The position numbers were made by a program, and so were the translations under genes. 64,000 nt of DNA from Terana coerulea (Eukaryota; Basidiomycota; Agaricomycetes; Polyporales; Phanerochaetaceae): the NCBI GenBank assembly GCA_024811115.1, contig JAKOGH010000740.1:496001-560000 (forward strand), read 5' to 3'. Positions 23,162 to 36,075 of the stretch are shown in pieces. The notes below the pieces were generated by a model. It did not search any database and had not been told where the DNA came from. It saw nothing but the letters and a program-made list of their open reading frames with translations. Numbering within the stretch: the first letter of the stretch is position 1; each line of letters begins with the position of its first letter.

Positions 23162-24072
23162 ATGACGAAAGCACTTTTCGCGTCTCTCGCCGGTGCTCTC
23201 TACTTGGCAGCAGGCGTTGCTGCTCAGAGTACTGCCTCTCAGTGGGGACAGGTGAGTTAACCACTCACATAGAGAATATCGTATTGACGTTTGGCCCTTA
23301 GTGCGGTGGTCAAGGTTGGACTGGTGCCACAGCCTGCCCTTCTGGTTGGGTCTGCACAGTCTCCAACCAATACTACTCTCAGTGTCTCCAGGGCACTGCT
23401 CCTCCTGCCTCCGCTTCTACCCCCTCTAGCCCAGCCAGCTCGTCCGCCCCAGCAGGCGGCAGCCCATCATCCACCAGCGCCGCTGCGGGCGCGACCCCAA
23501 CGCTCATCGCAGGCCAATCGTTCATTCGTGCAGTGGTGTGTATCTATGATGCGATCTTAGCATTCTGCGTAGACACTGAACTGCGTGTGCAGGAGGACCC
23601 CAACTTCCATCAGTACCTCAGGTCCGAGGTCAAGGGTACCGCCGGACCCGCTGTTCTCGGCGCCCCCAACGACGCTGCCCAGTTCGTGATCACCAACGGC
23701 CAGCTCCAGCAAATCTCCGCCGGCAGCCCTACGTTCTACGCCCACGTTGCACCGCCCGCGAGCTCCTCCGACGTGAAGCTCGCCGTCTCTTGGGCCACCA
23801 CGCCCGACACCCTCGGAACCTTCGTGTGGGGTGGAGACACCGTTGAGTGGACCAGCACTACCGTCACGCGCCCTGCGAGCAACGTACGTTCTCTGAAGCA
23901 TATTGGTCATTAGTCTCAATCCTTACTTTATACACAGGCTTGGTTGGTCTGCCCTGATGCGAATGGAAACAAGCTTCTGTTTGTCAACCTGGGACCCTAC
24001 GACTACAACACTCCGGCGGGATGTGCAGATGAGACCATCCACGCTTACACTGGCCCTTACCCTACTTCGTAA
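23162..24072 (+). CDS. Secreted protein with N-terminal CBM1 cellulose-binding module
   Basis: Exons are 23162-23251, 23302-23535, 23593-23883 and 23938-24072. A signal peptide ([22 protein letters not shown]) is followed directly by a family-1 carbohydrate-binding module ([20 protein letters not shown], then [11 protein letters not shown]) with the aromatic residues that stack on cellulose. A Ser/Pro/Ala-rich linker follows (about residues 65-95). The remaining ~150 residues (landmarks [43 protein letters not shown]) match no enzyme family I recognise. Two cysteines may form a disulfide in that part. It would be exported and bind plant-wall cellulose; any catalytic role is unknown. The intron between the signal/QWGQ exon and the CGGQ exon is typical of fungal CBM1 genes. 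Confidence 0.85.
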
Positions 24073-24342
24073 GGCCATGGTTTCAATGACGTCAAAAACA
24101 TACATGTACATGTATCAGTTCTGAGGGCTGTGTATATAATTCTTGTCAGATCTTGAGAATTGCCGGACTGGTACTGCAGCTGAAGACAAGTTGAGGACAA
24201 GTGAGAGGGATTTGGAGGCTCAATATTCTGATTGGCTGTGAACAGCGAGAGCAATCTAATCTTATCTCGGTGGGCGTCAGCGAGTAAGAGGGAACGAATT
24301 TCTTTGGATGACTTGACCTTGACTCTCATTCCGCAACTGACA

Positions 24343-27075
24343 ATGGCGAGCACTACTTCATTGCCCCCTGGGACGGCTCCCATAAAGACTGAGTGCGTGA
24401 AGAAAGATTGAAGAACCACAGCAAGCTCAGATCATCTTCAGATTTCTGTTGTCCAACGTTCCCCGTGCGGTCCCAGACGATGATGCCGCAGAGGGAAGCA
24501 CCAGCCATGTAAATGGCCGGAGAGACGACAACCCTCAGCCGTCAGAGGAGAGCCAAGCGGGGTCGAAAGGCGGCCGTAAGAAGTGGTCTAAGGAAGACAA
24601 AAAAGCCAAGCGAGGAGCGAACAAGGGACGGAGATTCCAAAAGGTCAGAGACGACCTGGAAATTATGCTGGAAAGTTGCCGTTGGGAAGACCTGTGACTT
24701 TGGATCCGAGTGCGACCTGGTTTACTACTATTTCCATCTCGAGCGTACTCATGTCTTCTGCAGGTGCCGTAACTCTCATGACGTTAAGGCTTACCTCGCT
24801 GCGAAACCCAAGGACCTTCGCTTGCCCTCCACGTCCGACCTGAGCAATGAGCCGCCATTTGTACGACAAACCGCGGCGGAGGATGTGTCTATGGGCGATG
24901 CAGAGAACCCCTCCATTGACCAGTCCACGATCTGCCCGGTATTTGAAAGGACAGGAGAATGCAAACATGGCCTCAAGTGCCGATTCCTTGGAGGACATGT
25001 CCGGAAGGCAGAGAACGGCGAGATAGAGCTCGTCACAGACGAAGAAAAGAAGGCACGACACGTTGTCGCTGAGACTGAAGTAAATTTTGCGGGCGGCGAT
25101 GTCTTGAAGCAGATCCGCACAAAGAAGGTACGAACGTCCGCCTCGCTGTGTGTTCGACTAATTGATATCATCCAGTTCCCGCATCCGATAGCGGATGCTT
25201 ACCTAAAAGAGCTCCAGGAGGCTCGAGATGAAGAGAACGCGAAAGCTACGAAACCTTCAGACGAAGCGAAGCCCACCGCAGAGCCACAACCGACTACAGA
25301 TATTTCTGTACCGCCCAAGGCTCCAGACGTTCCAGCCCCAAATCCCGACGTGGTACAGCCTTTACCGGTGGATGAGTCTCGGGAGGTAACAGGTGACCTC
25401 TCGCAGGTTGACACTCCAGATGCACCCACACGCCCTGCTGAAAAGAAGCGGCTTAATTGGAAGGGCATGACATGTTCGTACTGCCTAACCTTTTGAGCAT
25501 ACCGTCCATTGATGGTCCTGAAGATTTGGCACCGCTCACAACCGTTGGCAACCTCGTTAGTTGCTTTACCATCTCACGATACGCGATCTGCTCATGGCCG
25601 TCAACAGCCCTTCCGTCGGCTATGCGTTGACCTCGGAGCCGATATCACCTGTGGTGAAAGTGCGCGGATCTCTTCAGCCGTTGTTAAGCTTTGACTGACG
25701 AGATTCTTCAAGTGGGTTTGGCAAGCTCCTTCCTTGCGGCCTCGAAAGAGGAATATTCCCTGATAAGACGGCACCCGTCGGAGAGGAATTTCGGTATCCA
25801 GCTTGCAGGCAGCAAGCCTCACCTTTGGTCCCGGCAGCAGAAGTCTTGGGCAAAGTCTGTGAAGGCAACCTTGACTTTGTGGATCTCAACTGCGGTTGCC
25901 CTATTGATCTGGTGTACAAGCAGGGCAGTGGATCAGCTTGTGAGTCGCTGTCTATCGACTTCGGAGAACTCGTAGCTGGGAGTGACTTTCTGCGCTTTTC
26001 TTCAAATGAATTGGAGCGCTGTGGCAACCGCATCTACCGGTTGATCGCTGGTACTACGGTGTTCAGCATACTCACAATGGCGGCTTAGTACTTGACGCGG
26101 CTGGAAAGCTCGGCAAGATCATTGTTGGCATGAACAAGGCGCTGGGTGACGTTCCAGTTACAGTGAAGCTGAGGACCGGCGTAAAAGACGGCAAGAACAA
26201 TGCGCACAAGCTCATGCCGCGAGTCAGCACCGAGTGGGGTGCTGCTGCCATGACGGTATGTAGTCGCCGCCATGCGAGCCTTTGTCTGCTTGTTGACACA
26301 TTCTATTCTAGCTGCACGGTCGCACAAGACAGCAACGGTACTCCAAACTCGCTGACTGGGATTACATTAAGACCTGCGTCGATGCAGTGCGCGCGCGGGA
26401 AGCTGAAGAAGATCGTAAGTTTCTGTCTATATTCGTGCCGCGTCGCGGATTCTCATCCAGACACAGTTGCGCCTGTACCCATTTTCGGCGGTGGCGATGC
26501 GTTTTCGTCTCAGGACTACTGGGAGAAGGTGGACTATAGCGGCGTTGACGGTGTCATGATTGCCAGAGGTGCACTCATCAAGCCTTGGATCTTCACTGAA
26601 GTCAAGGAACGCCGCGAATGGGACATCAGCTCAAGGGAACGGCTGGATATCATCAGGAAGTACGCCGAGTATGGGCTGAAGTATGTACAACTTCTTTCGC
26701 TTTGACCTCTGCGCTCAACGTGCTTTCAGTCACTTTGGAACTGATACCGCTGGAGTCAACACCACTCGTCGATACCTATGCGAAGCACTGTCCTTCCAGT
26801 ATCGCTACGTGCCCATTGGTCTTCTGGAGACCCTTCCCAGTCGTCTCAACGACCGGCCGCCTGCGTTCCGTGGACGGAACGACCTCGGTATGTATCTTGC
26901 GCACATAACGCAGGCTGAACGTACTCACCTTTTGACAGAAACTCTCCTGGCGAGTGGCGATAGCCGTGACTGGGTCAAGATCTCCGAGATGTTCCTCGGC
27001 CCCGTCCCTGAGACATGGTCGTTCACGCCCAAGCACAAGAGCAACTCTTACGGTACAGAGGAGAGTCAGGGCTGA
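24343..27075 (+). CDS. DUS3: tRNA-dihydrouridine synthase 3
   Basis: This flavoenzyme reduces U47 in the variable loop of cytosolic tRNAs. Two CCCH zinc fingers precede the catalytic barrel: [19 protein letters not shown], and [17 protein letters not shown] Pro/Glu-rich linker follows, then the Dus barrel with [47 protein letters not shown] (catalytic Cys), [29 protein letters not shown] and [16 protein letters not shown]. The C-terminus ends [14 protein letters not shown]. About a dozen exons are needed. Two single-base problems occur: an extra A near 24664 (before [10 protein letters not shown]) and a missing base near 25821 (SKPH-LVPAAEV). The start at 24343 ([15 protein letters not shown]) needs a very short 34-nt first intron and is tentative. 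Confidence 0.9.
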
Positions 27076-27159
27076 AGTGGCATGTGCGAGCACTACTAAA
27101 TTACAAAATATTAAAAGCCGTTGTATGAATGCATTTATCTCGTGGTTCTGGTGACGGTG

Positions 27160-29806
27160 TCAAGTCGCTGGAGTGTCGACGTCCATAGGCTCGACTTCGC
27201 CGCGGGATGGGGGCTCAACGACCAAAGACGATGCATCGGTGGGTGTGAGTGATAGAGGAAAGGTGGGCGGTGAGTTCGGATCCTCAACACCTGCGACGGC
27301 GTCGGGTCCCAATTCATCGAAGAACGTCTTGTTGTTAGCTTTGGCGTCGTTCTGAGAAAAATGTTCTTATTTACTTCTGCGTGGATTTAGAAAGAAAAGA
27401 CTTACCTTGATATTCTCTGGCCAAGGAACTTTAGCATCCTCAACTTCGGGAGGCACTGCGCGGCTGTAGATGAGCAAAAGGGTCCACCACCTAAGTGCAG
27501 GCCTGTTGGATCTTCCAATACTTCTTCTTCCGACACCTGTTGGTTGCCTTTAAGAATCTCAATCGGATGATAGGAGAGTGGAGGCTTACTTGGGTGATAG
27601 TATGCTCCACTGTCTTCCACCAGGCCCCCTTATGCTTGACATACGAGTATAGGTGATTGCGACCGTAGAAGCCGTCGTGCATAAGAACAACCCGGAGGTC
27701 GTACTATGGAATTCGTATGTCAGCAAGTGGATTATTCATAGCCAGTGAGAAGAGAAATTCATACCTTGAAATGCTGCAAGCCGGGGAAGTCCATGACCTG
27801 TTCTGCCTCAACTCTGTATTTCTCGATGGTCTTGTCAATATCTGCAATATTCGATGAGTTCGCGGACATAGGGCAAACTGACTACGACTCACTCTGCAGT
27901 TCGTTCTCGATCTGAGCTATAATCTTCTGAAGCTTGACGGCGGTATCCTCCATGGTGCCTTTCCGGACCTCATTCCCGCTGTCTTCTGCAATATTCTCGT
28001 AATAGTATAGGGCAGATCGAAGGTCGGCCAGGGTATCGCGGTCCTGAAGTCGTCGTTACAACAAGACACAAATGTCATCAAGAATGAACTGACCTTGAAC
28101 TTAGTGAGCTGCTTCCGTTTCTTCTCTAATTCCGAGACTTCTGCCAACAGCTCACTCTGCAGATGACGCTTCTCTCTGGCGAGTTGTTGCTTCTCGTGCA
28201 TGAACTGGTCCAAATAGAAGTACGATGGGAAGTTGAACCTCTGCTTGTCGCTCGTATTCCCGACGCGCCTGAGCTGGAAAGCAACCACATCCGAGGGCGA
28301 GACAATAACTTCTGTGTCTGCCGTGCCGTTCAATATACTCTTTAATTCAAGGTCGAGACAGCTAACGAGGTCGTTGGAGAGAGGGGTACCGCCGATGCCG
28401 ACGGTGGCTATGCTCGAGTCGAGGCGCATGTCAAATGGCGACCGATTCGGTTCACGCCCGCTGGGCCCGTGGCGGAAATGGAACAACCTTCTGGGAACAT
28501 GAGAGAATGTAGATGAAAGATGGAGCCACAAGTCTTACCGTGGCCAAGATCGCGCGGCAGGGTCGGTAGCGGCATCGCCATGCAGGACATTCTCAACCGC
28601 AAATGCGATCTTCTCGTAGAACGCTGTGATATGTTTCACAAAATACAATTGTAGCCGATACATGTGAGGCTTACCGTGTGCGAGATTGCCTGGTCCGTCA
28701 TCGCGCCTGGTCCAAGGGTCCTTTGGAAATACTTCTAGAATCGCGTCCGCACTTAACTCTGTCATCCTAGAGAGTTCCATGTACACGAATGTTTCTAGCA
28801 GAGACCAAACCATGCCTGCTGGATACGAGATGAGACCTCGCCACTCTGGAGTGGATATATAAGTGCGTAGACGTACGCGGTCCGTTTGTGGGCGGAATAA
28901 ATGGGGTATTTTCGTCCATCTCTACAGTGCCGAGTTCGAATGGAGTAGTTAAGGGTATATAGTTGGCGACTTGTTCCCGCACTTGTGGCACAAAGTATAG
29001 CGCATGAAGAATCATTGCTGCATATATGTGTCTGGTATCAGAGGCGCGAAGAGCTACTGGACTTGTAAATCACGAGATTAACAACAGAATGTACAGCATA
29101 TAGTCAAGAAAGCGTACCTATGTCCTCTCCTCAAACGCTCTTCGAGTGGTTTCTCCTCGAAATGGTCCATTGCGACGTCGTCGTGCAAGCTAGCTTCTAT
29201 TGCCTGGTTCATGTCTTGCTCGTCTTGCGATAAGCCAGTCAACTTGACTTCTTGCTAGGAATCACGGCTGATTAGATGTTGACAAAATCCGCGCTTCATT
29301 GCACGTACATTGGAAGGAACCACTGCCCAGTTGGGGTCCGGTGCCCTCACGCTAGGACCAAACGTGGGAGCGATGTCCTCCAACGAAGCCGCCATAGCCT
29401 TCTTCATGTCGTCGGAGTCTTCATCACCAGTGAGGTCGATCATAGGTACGTCCGGTTTATCCGTCCTTGAAGCTGAACGCATCCAGAGCTGAGAACCAAG
29501 TGAATCCATAATAAAAGCGAAACAAGCTTACTCTGAGGGCTCTGTGTGCTAACAACGCCGGCAGCAGCCTCTCGTAGTTCCGCGTAGTCGCTTGTGGAGG
29601 TTGTAGCCGTGCCGCCACTGGGGTCATCTGAGCAGAGACGTAATTGCCTTCTCTACATTGCCTGCACTCCTCCGCAGGGTGTCCAACGCTTGCTGCTCGG
29701 TGCATGCACCAGCAAGTATCTCCATGATTGACTGGACCTTCTCAGCTTCCTCTGGTGTCGGGGGTGCCGGCCTCAGCGGCCCCGACAGGCTGGAGGTCGT
29801 TACCAT
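27160..29806 (-). CDS. UBA/UIM/USP-fold protein lacking the catalytic cysteine box
   Basis: Architecture resembles human USP25/28: an N-terminal UBA-like helix bundle (EEAEKVQSIMEILAGACTEQ), two ubiquitin-interacting motifs (DDMKKAMAASLED and DMNQAIEASLHDD), then a USP-like domain. In the position of the normal Cys box (GLKNVGNTCW) the sequence reads PVALRASDTRHIYAAM, with no cysteine. The His-box region is recognisable (VLMHDGFYGRNHLYSYV). A coiled-coil insert (EKQQLAREKRHLQSELL) sits between. It is therefore probably a ubiquitin-binding pseudoenzyme, or belongs to a divergent class. The tail ends EPMDVDTPAT. Frame breaks of one base occur near 27480 (T run) and near 29628. It is convergent with DUS3, with 84 bp between stops. 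Confidence 0.78.
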
Positions 29807-30539
29807 CGTTGGGTTACTGCGGTTCTCCTAGCTTTCTAACGTGTATATGCTGCTAGCGAGCAACCTGGAGAATAGTAGTTAGCATTTTGCCTGTGCAGAC
29901 CTCATCTGGAAGACTCAACGCTGCAGGGGTTTGAGTGGTCGTGGAAAGGAATGGTATTGTACCAAGCCAGCGTCATACCGAGACTGCTATTATGGGCGTC
30001 TAATGTTCCCCACTTCTCGATCCTCGAAAGGACCTCGATCCTCGACTGGCCAGTGGACGAGATATCTATGTCAATACACAGCCTAGTTATATCATCTGCA
30101 CACAACCGGCCCTATGGTCTCTACATACTATTCTTTAAAGATCAAAGGTGCATAAGCTCGAGTGGCTTTCACGCGCGAACTTCACCCTCTTTGACATTGT
30201 TGAGTGCTGCGCCCTTAAGTCGGAATTGAAGCTTTGAACATGCAATAGCTTCAAAGCCCCCATAGGCCATACTTGCGAGCATTTTGGTCTATATTACACA
30301 TCCCTTGCGGGTTGGATTGGTAGAAAGTGTGTACAATTCAAGCAATAGCCGCGTCGAAGTAGAATATGGAGAGTCAACCCAAGCAAGACTCTATAAAGAT
30401 GCGAACCAGTAAACCGACGGTATGGGATATGACATCGTGAGGAAATGACCGGAAGGCATCGGACCCCTCATGTGAGGTCCTGTTTAAATACCGAAAAATC
30501 CTAGAAAGACCGTGAGGACAGTACCGAGAGATCAACGGT
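29807..30539. other. Intergenic region
   Basis: It lies upstream of the USP-like gene and downstream of LCB2. Only short frames without motifs are present. I see no repeat or RNA gene. Confidence 0.45.
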
Positions 30540-32680
30540 TCACGGGCACTCCTCCATGTTCACGAGCTCCACAGCTCTAGCGATGATCTCCTTGAGCGGC
30601 CAGCGCTCGCCCACGCCCTGCTTCAGGTCCAGTAGGTCGCCGACCTCGTCGCACGCGGTCAGCATGGTGTCGATGTCCTCCTTGGTGTGCGACGCGCTGA
30701 GGCAGAAGCGCACCCGCGACGTCACGAGCGGCGTGGCCGGGTACGCGACGACGACGATGACGATGGGCGTCGGGCGCGTGCGCATGAGGCGGCTGAAGAC
30801 GGCCATCTTGCCTGGGTGGAACAGCAGGAGGGGGACGACGGGCGAGTCGTCGTGGCCATACGTGATGAAGCCGAGCTTGCGAAGGGCACGGTTGAGGTAC
30901 CGGGTGTTGAACGCCAGACGGCGCAGGCGCATTTGGCTGTCCGATCCATCGCACATCGACTGGGGGAGAGGCATCCACGAAGGAAGAATTGCAGGGATCG
31001 CAGTTCCGGGGTATGGCGCGCATTCGTTCGGGTTGACGAAGAGGGTGCTGTCGGAGACACGGAGAAGAGAACGCGACGATGAGGGCTTTTCGAGCTTAGG
31101 AATAGTGACACCCATGATGCTGGCCATACTGGCCATGACCTGCGTGAGAACCGGTGGGGCCATGGCCTCAGCGTATGCGCCAGAATGGCCAGACATGCGG
31201 AGACGGTCGATAAGGTTCTTGTTGCCAGCGATGTAGCCTCCAGCAGCGCCGAAAGACTTCGTGAACGTGCCCATAAGGATGTCGACATCCCGCGGGTTAA
31301 CACCGTAATAGTCACAGATACCTCGGCCGTGCGGACCAAGGGCTCCAACGGAGTGCGCCTCATCGATAAACAAGTTAAACTTCGCAGTGGATTAGTTCCC
31401 ACTCGTTTAGAGCTAGCAAAGCACCCGTACCTTGTACTTCTTCTTGAGCTCCAGAAGCTCCGGAAGCTTTACCAGGGTACCCTCCATACTATACAAGCCC
31501 TCTACAATGATGAGAATCTTCTTCCACGGCCGATGGGTCTTCGGCTGGCCTTGGCTGATGACCTCACGGAGTAGCGACTCAAGCGCCTTCATATTGTTGT
31601 GCTTGAACATGCGAACATTGGCACCGCTGAGACGCACACCGAACCGAATCGAGGCGTGGTTGAGCTCATCCGAAATGACCAAGCAGCCCTTCGAGACCAA
31701 GGCCGGGATGATTGTCGAGTTGGTCGCAAAGCCCATGGAACTGATCAAAGCGTCTTCCATTCCCATGAAGCGCGCGACGAGCGCCTCGGCCTGCGTATGT
31801 AGATCCAGGGTTCCTCCCTCGCGACGACTTCCGCAGGCTGACACACCATACCGCTTGATGCTCTCGATGGCCGCATCAGTGCATGCACCCTTGGCCTGCG
31901 CAAAGCCCAAGTAGTTGTAGGACGAGAAGTTGAGACCACGGGTGCGTCCGCCGCTTTGGATGAGGGTCTTGTTGTGGTTAGGAGAGTACCGGTCGAGGAG
32001 AACGATGGTACGGCCGGGGACACCCGTGACAGGATGTGAAAAACAGTCGTCGATGCGCAGCTTCAGCCGGCGCGTGTAGAACGAATCGAAGTCCGAGTTC
32101 AACGCGGCATAGCCCTGTCATACACATTAATGCGCATTCAACGTGGAAGAAACACAGCAAACATACCTCATGTTCCAACAGATGCCTATAATCCGAATGC
32201 TTGAACCGCTTGCCGAAGAAGTCCCGGAGATGGCCAAAACAGATGACCAGGATATAGCTGATGTAGGTCGTGAGTAGGACATAGTATGGCGGGTCCTGTT
32301 CTACCACACCCTTGACGGGCTTCGACGGGTTGTGCTGCGACGTGTAGCGATACGTCTCATTGCCACAGTGACCGAACTCGGTATGGACGGTCGTGAAAGC
32401 CTGTTCGGAGGTAGGAGGGACCCTCGGGTACGACAAGCCATCCATGTTCTCCTGTTCGAATTCGTGAAGGACCGTGTCTTCAGACGACGACGTGGCGGAT
32501 GACGACAAGGAGAGTGCCGGAGTGCGGTTCGGCGTGTGTCCGTGCGCCCTCGCGCGGGCATCCGCCCTCAGAGACAGCGGACAAGTATGAGGCTGCCGTG
32601 TCGAAGACGGGAACGGACTTCTTCTTCCTGAACATCGACGGCGTCGGCGACGCCGACTGTATAGCCATGGGTGAAGGCAT
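30540..32680 (-). CDS. LCB2: Serine palmitoyltransferase subunit 2 (LCB2)
   Basis: It is the catalytic PLP-binding subunit that condenses serine with palmitoyl-CoA, the first step of sphingolipid synthesis, in the ER membrane. The N-terminal region carries a membrane segment (YYVLLTTYISYILVICFGHL). Catalytic motifs follow: YNYLGFAQ, SACGSRREGGTLDLH, DELNHASIRFG, FIDEAHSVGALG and the lysine loop GTFTKSFGAAGGYIAG. The C-terminus ends RAVELVNMEECP. An intron sits between KKKYK and FNLFIDEAH (about 31373-31430), with another near 32108-32167. Near 32564-32568 a surplus C/G breaks the frame between SYLSAVSE and the TPNRTPALS region. Since LCB2 is essential in fungi, sequence error is likely. The start at 32680 (MPSPMAIQ) is tentative; MFRKKKSV downstream is an alternative. 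Confidence 0.92.
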
Positions 32681-33142
32681 ATCTGCGGTCCCAGTCGTCA
32701 CGGATCGTATCGTCGTCGCGGTTCGTGTCAAGCAGGAGGCCCACGGCGACGAACGGGGTTGCCGTGGCGGTAAGGGTTCAGGAAATCAACGAAAAGCAGC
32801 CTACCTTATATGGGGTTTGATCTTAGTCAGCGTGCTGAGCTAAAGCGCCCCTTCTTCGCCCAATCGCCTCCGACTAGCTTAGGGCCGTTTTAGCCGATGG
32901 AATTAGGTTGTGGAGGATCGGGAGCTCGAGCCATATAGGCCCGCTTGAAGGGTGCTTGCAGTCCCAGCACTTAGTCTCAGCATGAGCATTTGTATGACAC
33001 AATTCAAGATTGTGAGATAATCCGTCTATAACAAGCGTAGTATTTACAAATTCTAGCTTTCACATTAGGTGCGCTTGCCCGCGCAAATTACGGTCCAGAA
33101 ACGTCCAAGAATATATGCATGAAATCAAACAGTGTACAATGC
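32681..33142. other. Intergenic region between UGD and LCB2
   Basis: This is the upstream region of LCB2 and the 3' region of the UDP-glucose dehydrogenase gene. No gene is visible. Confidence 0.45.
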
Positions 33143-34964
33143 TTAGATTGTTTCGCCGCGGCCGATGACCTTGACCTGTAAGGTAGCGTGATCAGCGTCA
33201 TACGGATTGGGCGAGGCATTGGCATCACAAACCTTGAAGCCAATCTGCCTCAGCTTCTCGGCGTCGACGAGGAGACGTCCGTCGAAGACGAAGGCAGGCT
33301 TGTTCATGCCCGCGTAGACGGTTTTCCAGTCAATATCGCGGAATTCCTTCCACTCAGTCGCAATGACGATGGCTTCCTTCTTTGAGCAAGCATCGAGAGC
33401 AGACGGTGCGATGGTAACCTGCTTCTTGACTAAATGATATCACGGATGAGCAAGCATGATATAAATACAGCGAGAAGAACGTACTCTGCTCCAGAGGAAT
33501 ATTCGGGCACGCCTCAGCAAGGTCGAGCCAGATCTGGGCTTCCTCGACCTTCGGGTCGTAGATGGTGACGTAGGCGCGCTCGGCAAGGAAGTCACGGATG
33601 ATGGTGATGGCGGGCGACTCGCGAGTGTCGCCGGTGTCGGCCTTGAAAGCGAATCCAAGGACGGCGATGTGCTACAGACAGGACTCGTTAGAGGCTGTGA
33701 CATGAAGAAACCAATCAAAAACAAACGCACCTTGCCGGTGATGGTGTTGAAGAGGGTGTCGACGACAGTCTTTGAGAACCTGCGCTTCTGGTACTCATTC
33801 ATCTCGACGACCTGGCGCCAGTAAGTGGCAACCTCGGGAAGGTGCAAGCTCTCGCTGAGGTAGACCAGGTTGAGAATGTCCTTCTGGAAGCAAGAGCCAC
33901 CGAAGCCGACAGATGCACGCAGGAACTTGGGGCCGACACGCGAGTCGTAGCCAACGGCGTGAGCAACCTCATCGATGTTGGCACCAGTTGCTTCACAGAT
34001 GGCGGAAAGGGCGTTGATTGATGAGATGCGCTGAGCAAGCATGGCGTTTGCGGCGAGTTTGGAGAGCTCAGACGACCAGAGGCCGACAGTCAGGATGCGC
34101 TCAGTGCTGAACACGTTTATTAGCATGTACAGAGACTTGTAAAGCTAAGAAGTGTTACTCACGGGACCCAGTTGCTGTACACGCTAGCCAACGCTGCGCA
34201 CGCATCCTTACCCTCTTGAGTTTGGAGAGAGCCGATCAAGACACGGTCAGGCTTGAACAAGTCGGCAATGGCGGTTCCCTCAGCCAAGAACTCAGGGTTG
34301 GAGAGGATGTCGAACCGACAACCAGGCTTGCAGTTCGCCTCGAGGATGGTACGCATAGACTCGGCGGTTCTGCATGGAACAGTCGACTTCTCGACGACAA
34401 TCTTGTTCGAGTTGGCGACGAGCGCAATACGACGCGTCGCAGACTCGACGTAGCTGCGCAGCGTATCACACATCAGAGACTGAAGCGATAGAAGCTGACA
34501 GCGGAGAACACGCACTGGAGATCAGCGCCGAAGCCCGCCCCGACACCGCTCTTCTTGGTGGGCGTGTTGACGGAGACGAAGATGAGGTCGGCCTCCTGGA
34601 TGGCCTTGTCGACGTCGGTGGAGAAGAAGAGATTGCGGCCACGGGATGCGCGAACGACCTCCTCGAGACCGGGCTCGTAGATGGGCAGGTTGAAGTCCGG
34701 GCTGTTCCACGCGTCAATACGCGCCTGGTTCAGGTCGACGATGGTGACTTGGACGTGGGGACACTTGAGTGCGATCACCGCGCATGTGGGACCACCTGTA
34801 CCACAGCGTGAGCTCAGTACCACCTCCGCTTTGAACGACACGTAGCAGGCTTACCGACGTATCCAGCACCAACTAAGGTAAGAGCATCGCGTCAGAGCAA
34901 GTCACGTCGTGTTTCCAAAGTGGGACTCACTGCAGCAAATCTTCTTGACGGTGACGGGGGCCAT
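33143..34964 (-). CDS. UDP-glucose 6-dehydrogenase
   Basis: It oxidises UDP-glucose to UDP-glucuronate with two NAD+, the precursor of UDP-xylose and glucuronic-acid-containing wall or capsule glycans. Seven exons: 34931-34964, 34855-34872, 34516-34795, 34163-34453, 33731-34106, 33485-33671 and 33143-33429. Motifs present are IGAGYVGGPTCAV (NAD-binding), [34 protein letters not shown], the catalytic [10 protein letters not shown], and [14 protein letters not shown]. The C-terminus ends [10 protein letters not shown]. The second exon is only 18 nt. No frame errors were seen. It is co-oriented with LCB2. Confidence 0.95.
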
Positions 34965-36075
34965 TGCGACTGGAAAGAGAGGACCGTAGGAAGGAGAGAC
35001 GGAGGATGCAGAAATTTATCGGCGAGGTCGATGGCAAGATAATATATGTGGTCAAGCAAGCTGCCGGCTGCCGCAAGCTAAGGGACAACTCCGAACAAGT
35101 GTTTGATGGGCCAAGAAAGGAAATAATGCTCGGCAAACAGGATGTCGTACGTGATCAGCGTTTGCAGTCCCGGTCGCCTTCGTCCTTCCCGTCGCACTTA
35201 CACAACCGCTTTCGCAGGCTGTAATGCCTCTTGCCTCAGCTACTAAGTGGTTGAGATGCTTACAAATGCAGTAACTGACCAAGAAACGAGCGATATCGAC
35301 ATGACCAACGGCCCAAACCTCGGTAGTTTCAAGCCGTGGCTAGTCGTGTCCAGTAGGAGGAAGCCCCACGTTTGGCACGGCACATGCCAACCTGTGCCAG
35401 TTTGTAGGCTTCTCGGCGACCGCATGAAGAGCAGCCGTGGTAAGGGTTGTGTCATAAGGTGGCCAGTTGCCTGCACGGAGCCAGCTTGATGAGCGGCAGG
35501 CAAACACTTGGCGCTTTGACGGTATGAACATCTGTCAACTTTTTCGTAGCGCACTCACTCATATGGTCTTCGCTTAGTTTTTTTTTTGCTACACGTTCAT
35601 ACCGTGTGTCCTAAGCACGATTAGAAGCGACGGGTCTTACTCGTTTCCGTTTCTTCGCTGAAATGTAGCGAAGCGTGCTCAGACCGGACTGCGACGCGAG
35701 TTCCGCACCTTTGATATACCGTCCAACGACAATAAAATCTGGCACACGGTCGAAGCGTCAGGTTGTGGTCCACCTAGGCTGCGCTGAGTCAAGGTATTTT
35801 GTCTTGCGCCACAAGTTGCTTGGATCTGCTACCAGCTAGGTGACCGCCAGCTCGCCTTGTGCCACCATTTGCAAGGAAACAAAGCACCGATTACACTCAA
35901 ACAAAAAATCATTGACCGTGAACAGAATAGTTGGACGACACTTCTCGAACATGTCTTATGCTTTCAGGTTGGCTTGGGCCCTAATCCATTAGGGTATAAA
36001 TCCAGACTTGATTTCGGCTTTCTCCAGAACAAACACACACTTTCATCGCCTTACCACCACAGAGCATTTGTTGAG
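34965..36075. other. Intergenic region with divergent upstream sequences and a T10 run
   Basis: The interval holds the upstream region of UDP-glucose dehydrogenase and that of the small gene at 36076. A run of about ten T occurs at 35578-35587. No coding signal was seen. Confidence 0.5.
35994..36001 (+). promoter_or_regulatory. TATA box upstream of the small orphan gene
   Basis: The sequence gtataaat sits about 75 bp upstream of the ATG at 36076. It is one of the clearest TATA boxes in the window and supports the gene call that follows. Confidence 0.55.

Noticed and set aside
29951..30229. 92-aa plus-strand open frame in the intergenic region
   Set aside because: No promoter, motif or splice evidence.
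30556..31402. Long open frames opposite to and in other frames of LCB2
   Set aside because: They are by-products of GC-rich third positions; the LCB2 frame carries all PLP-enzyme motifs.
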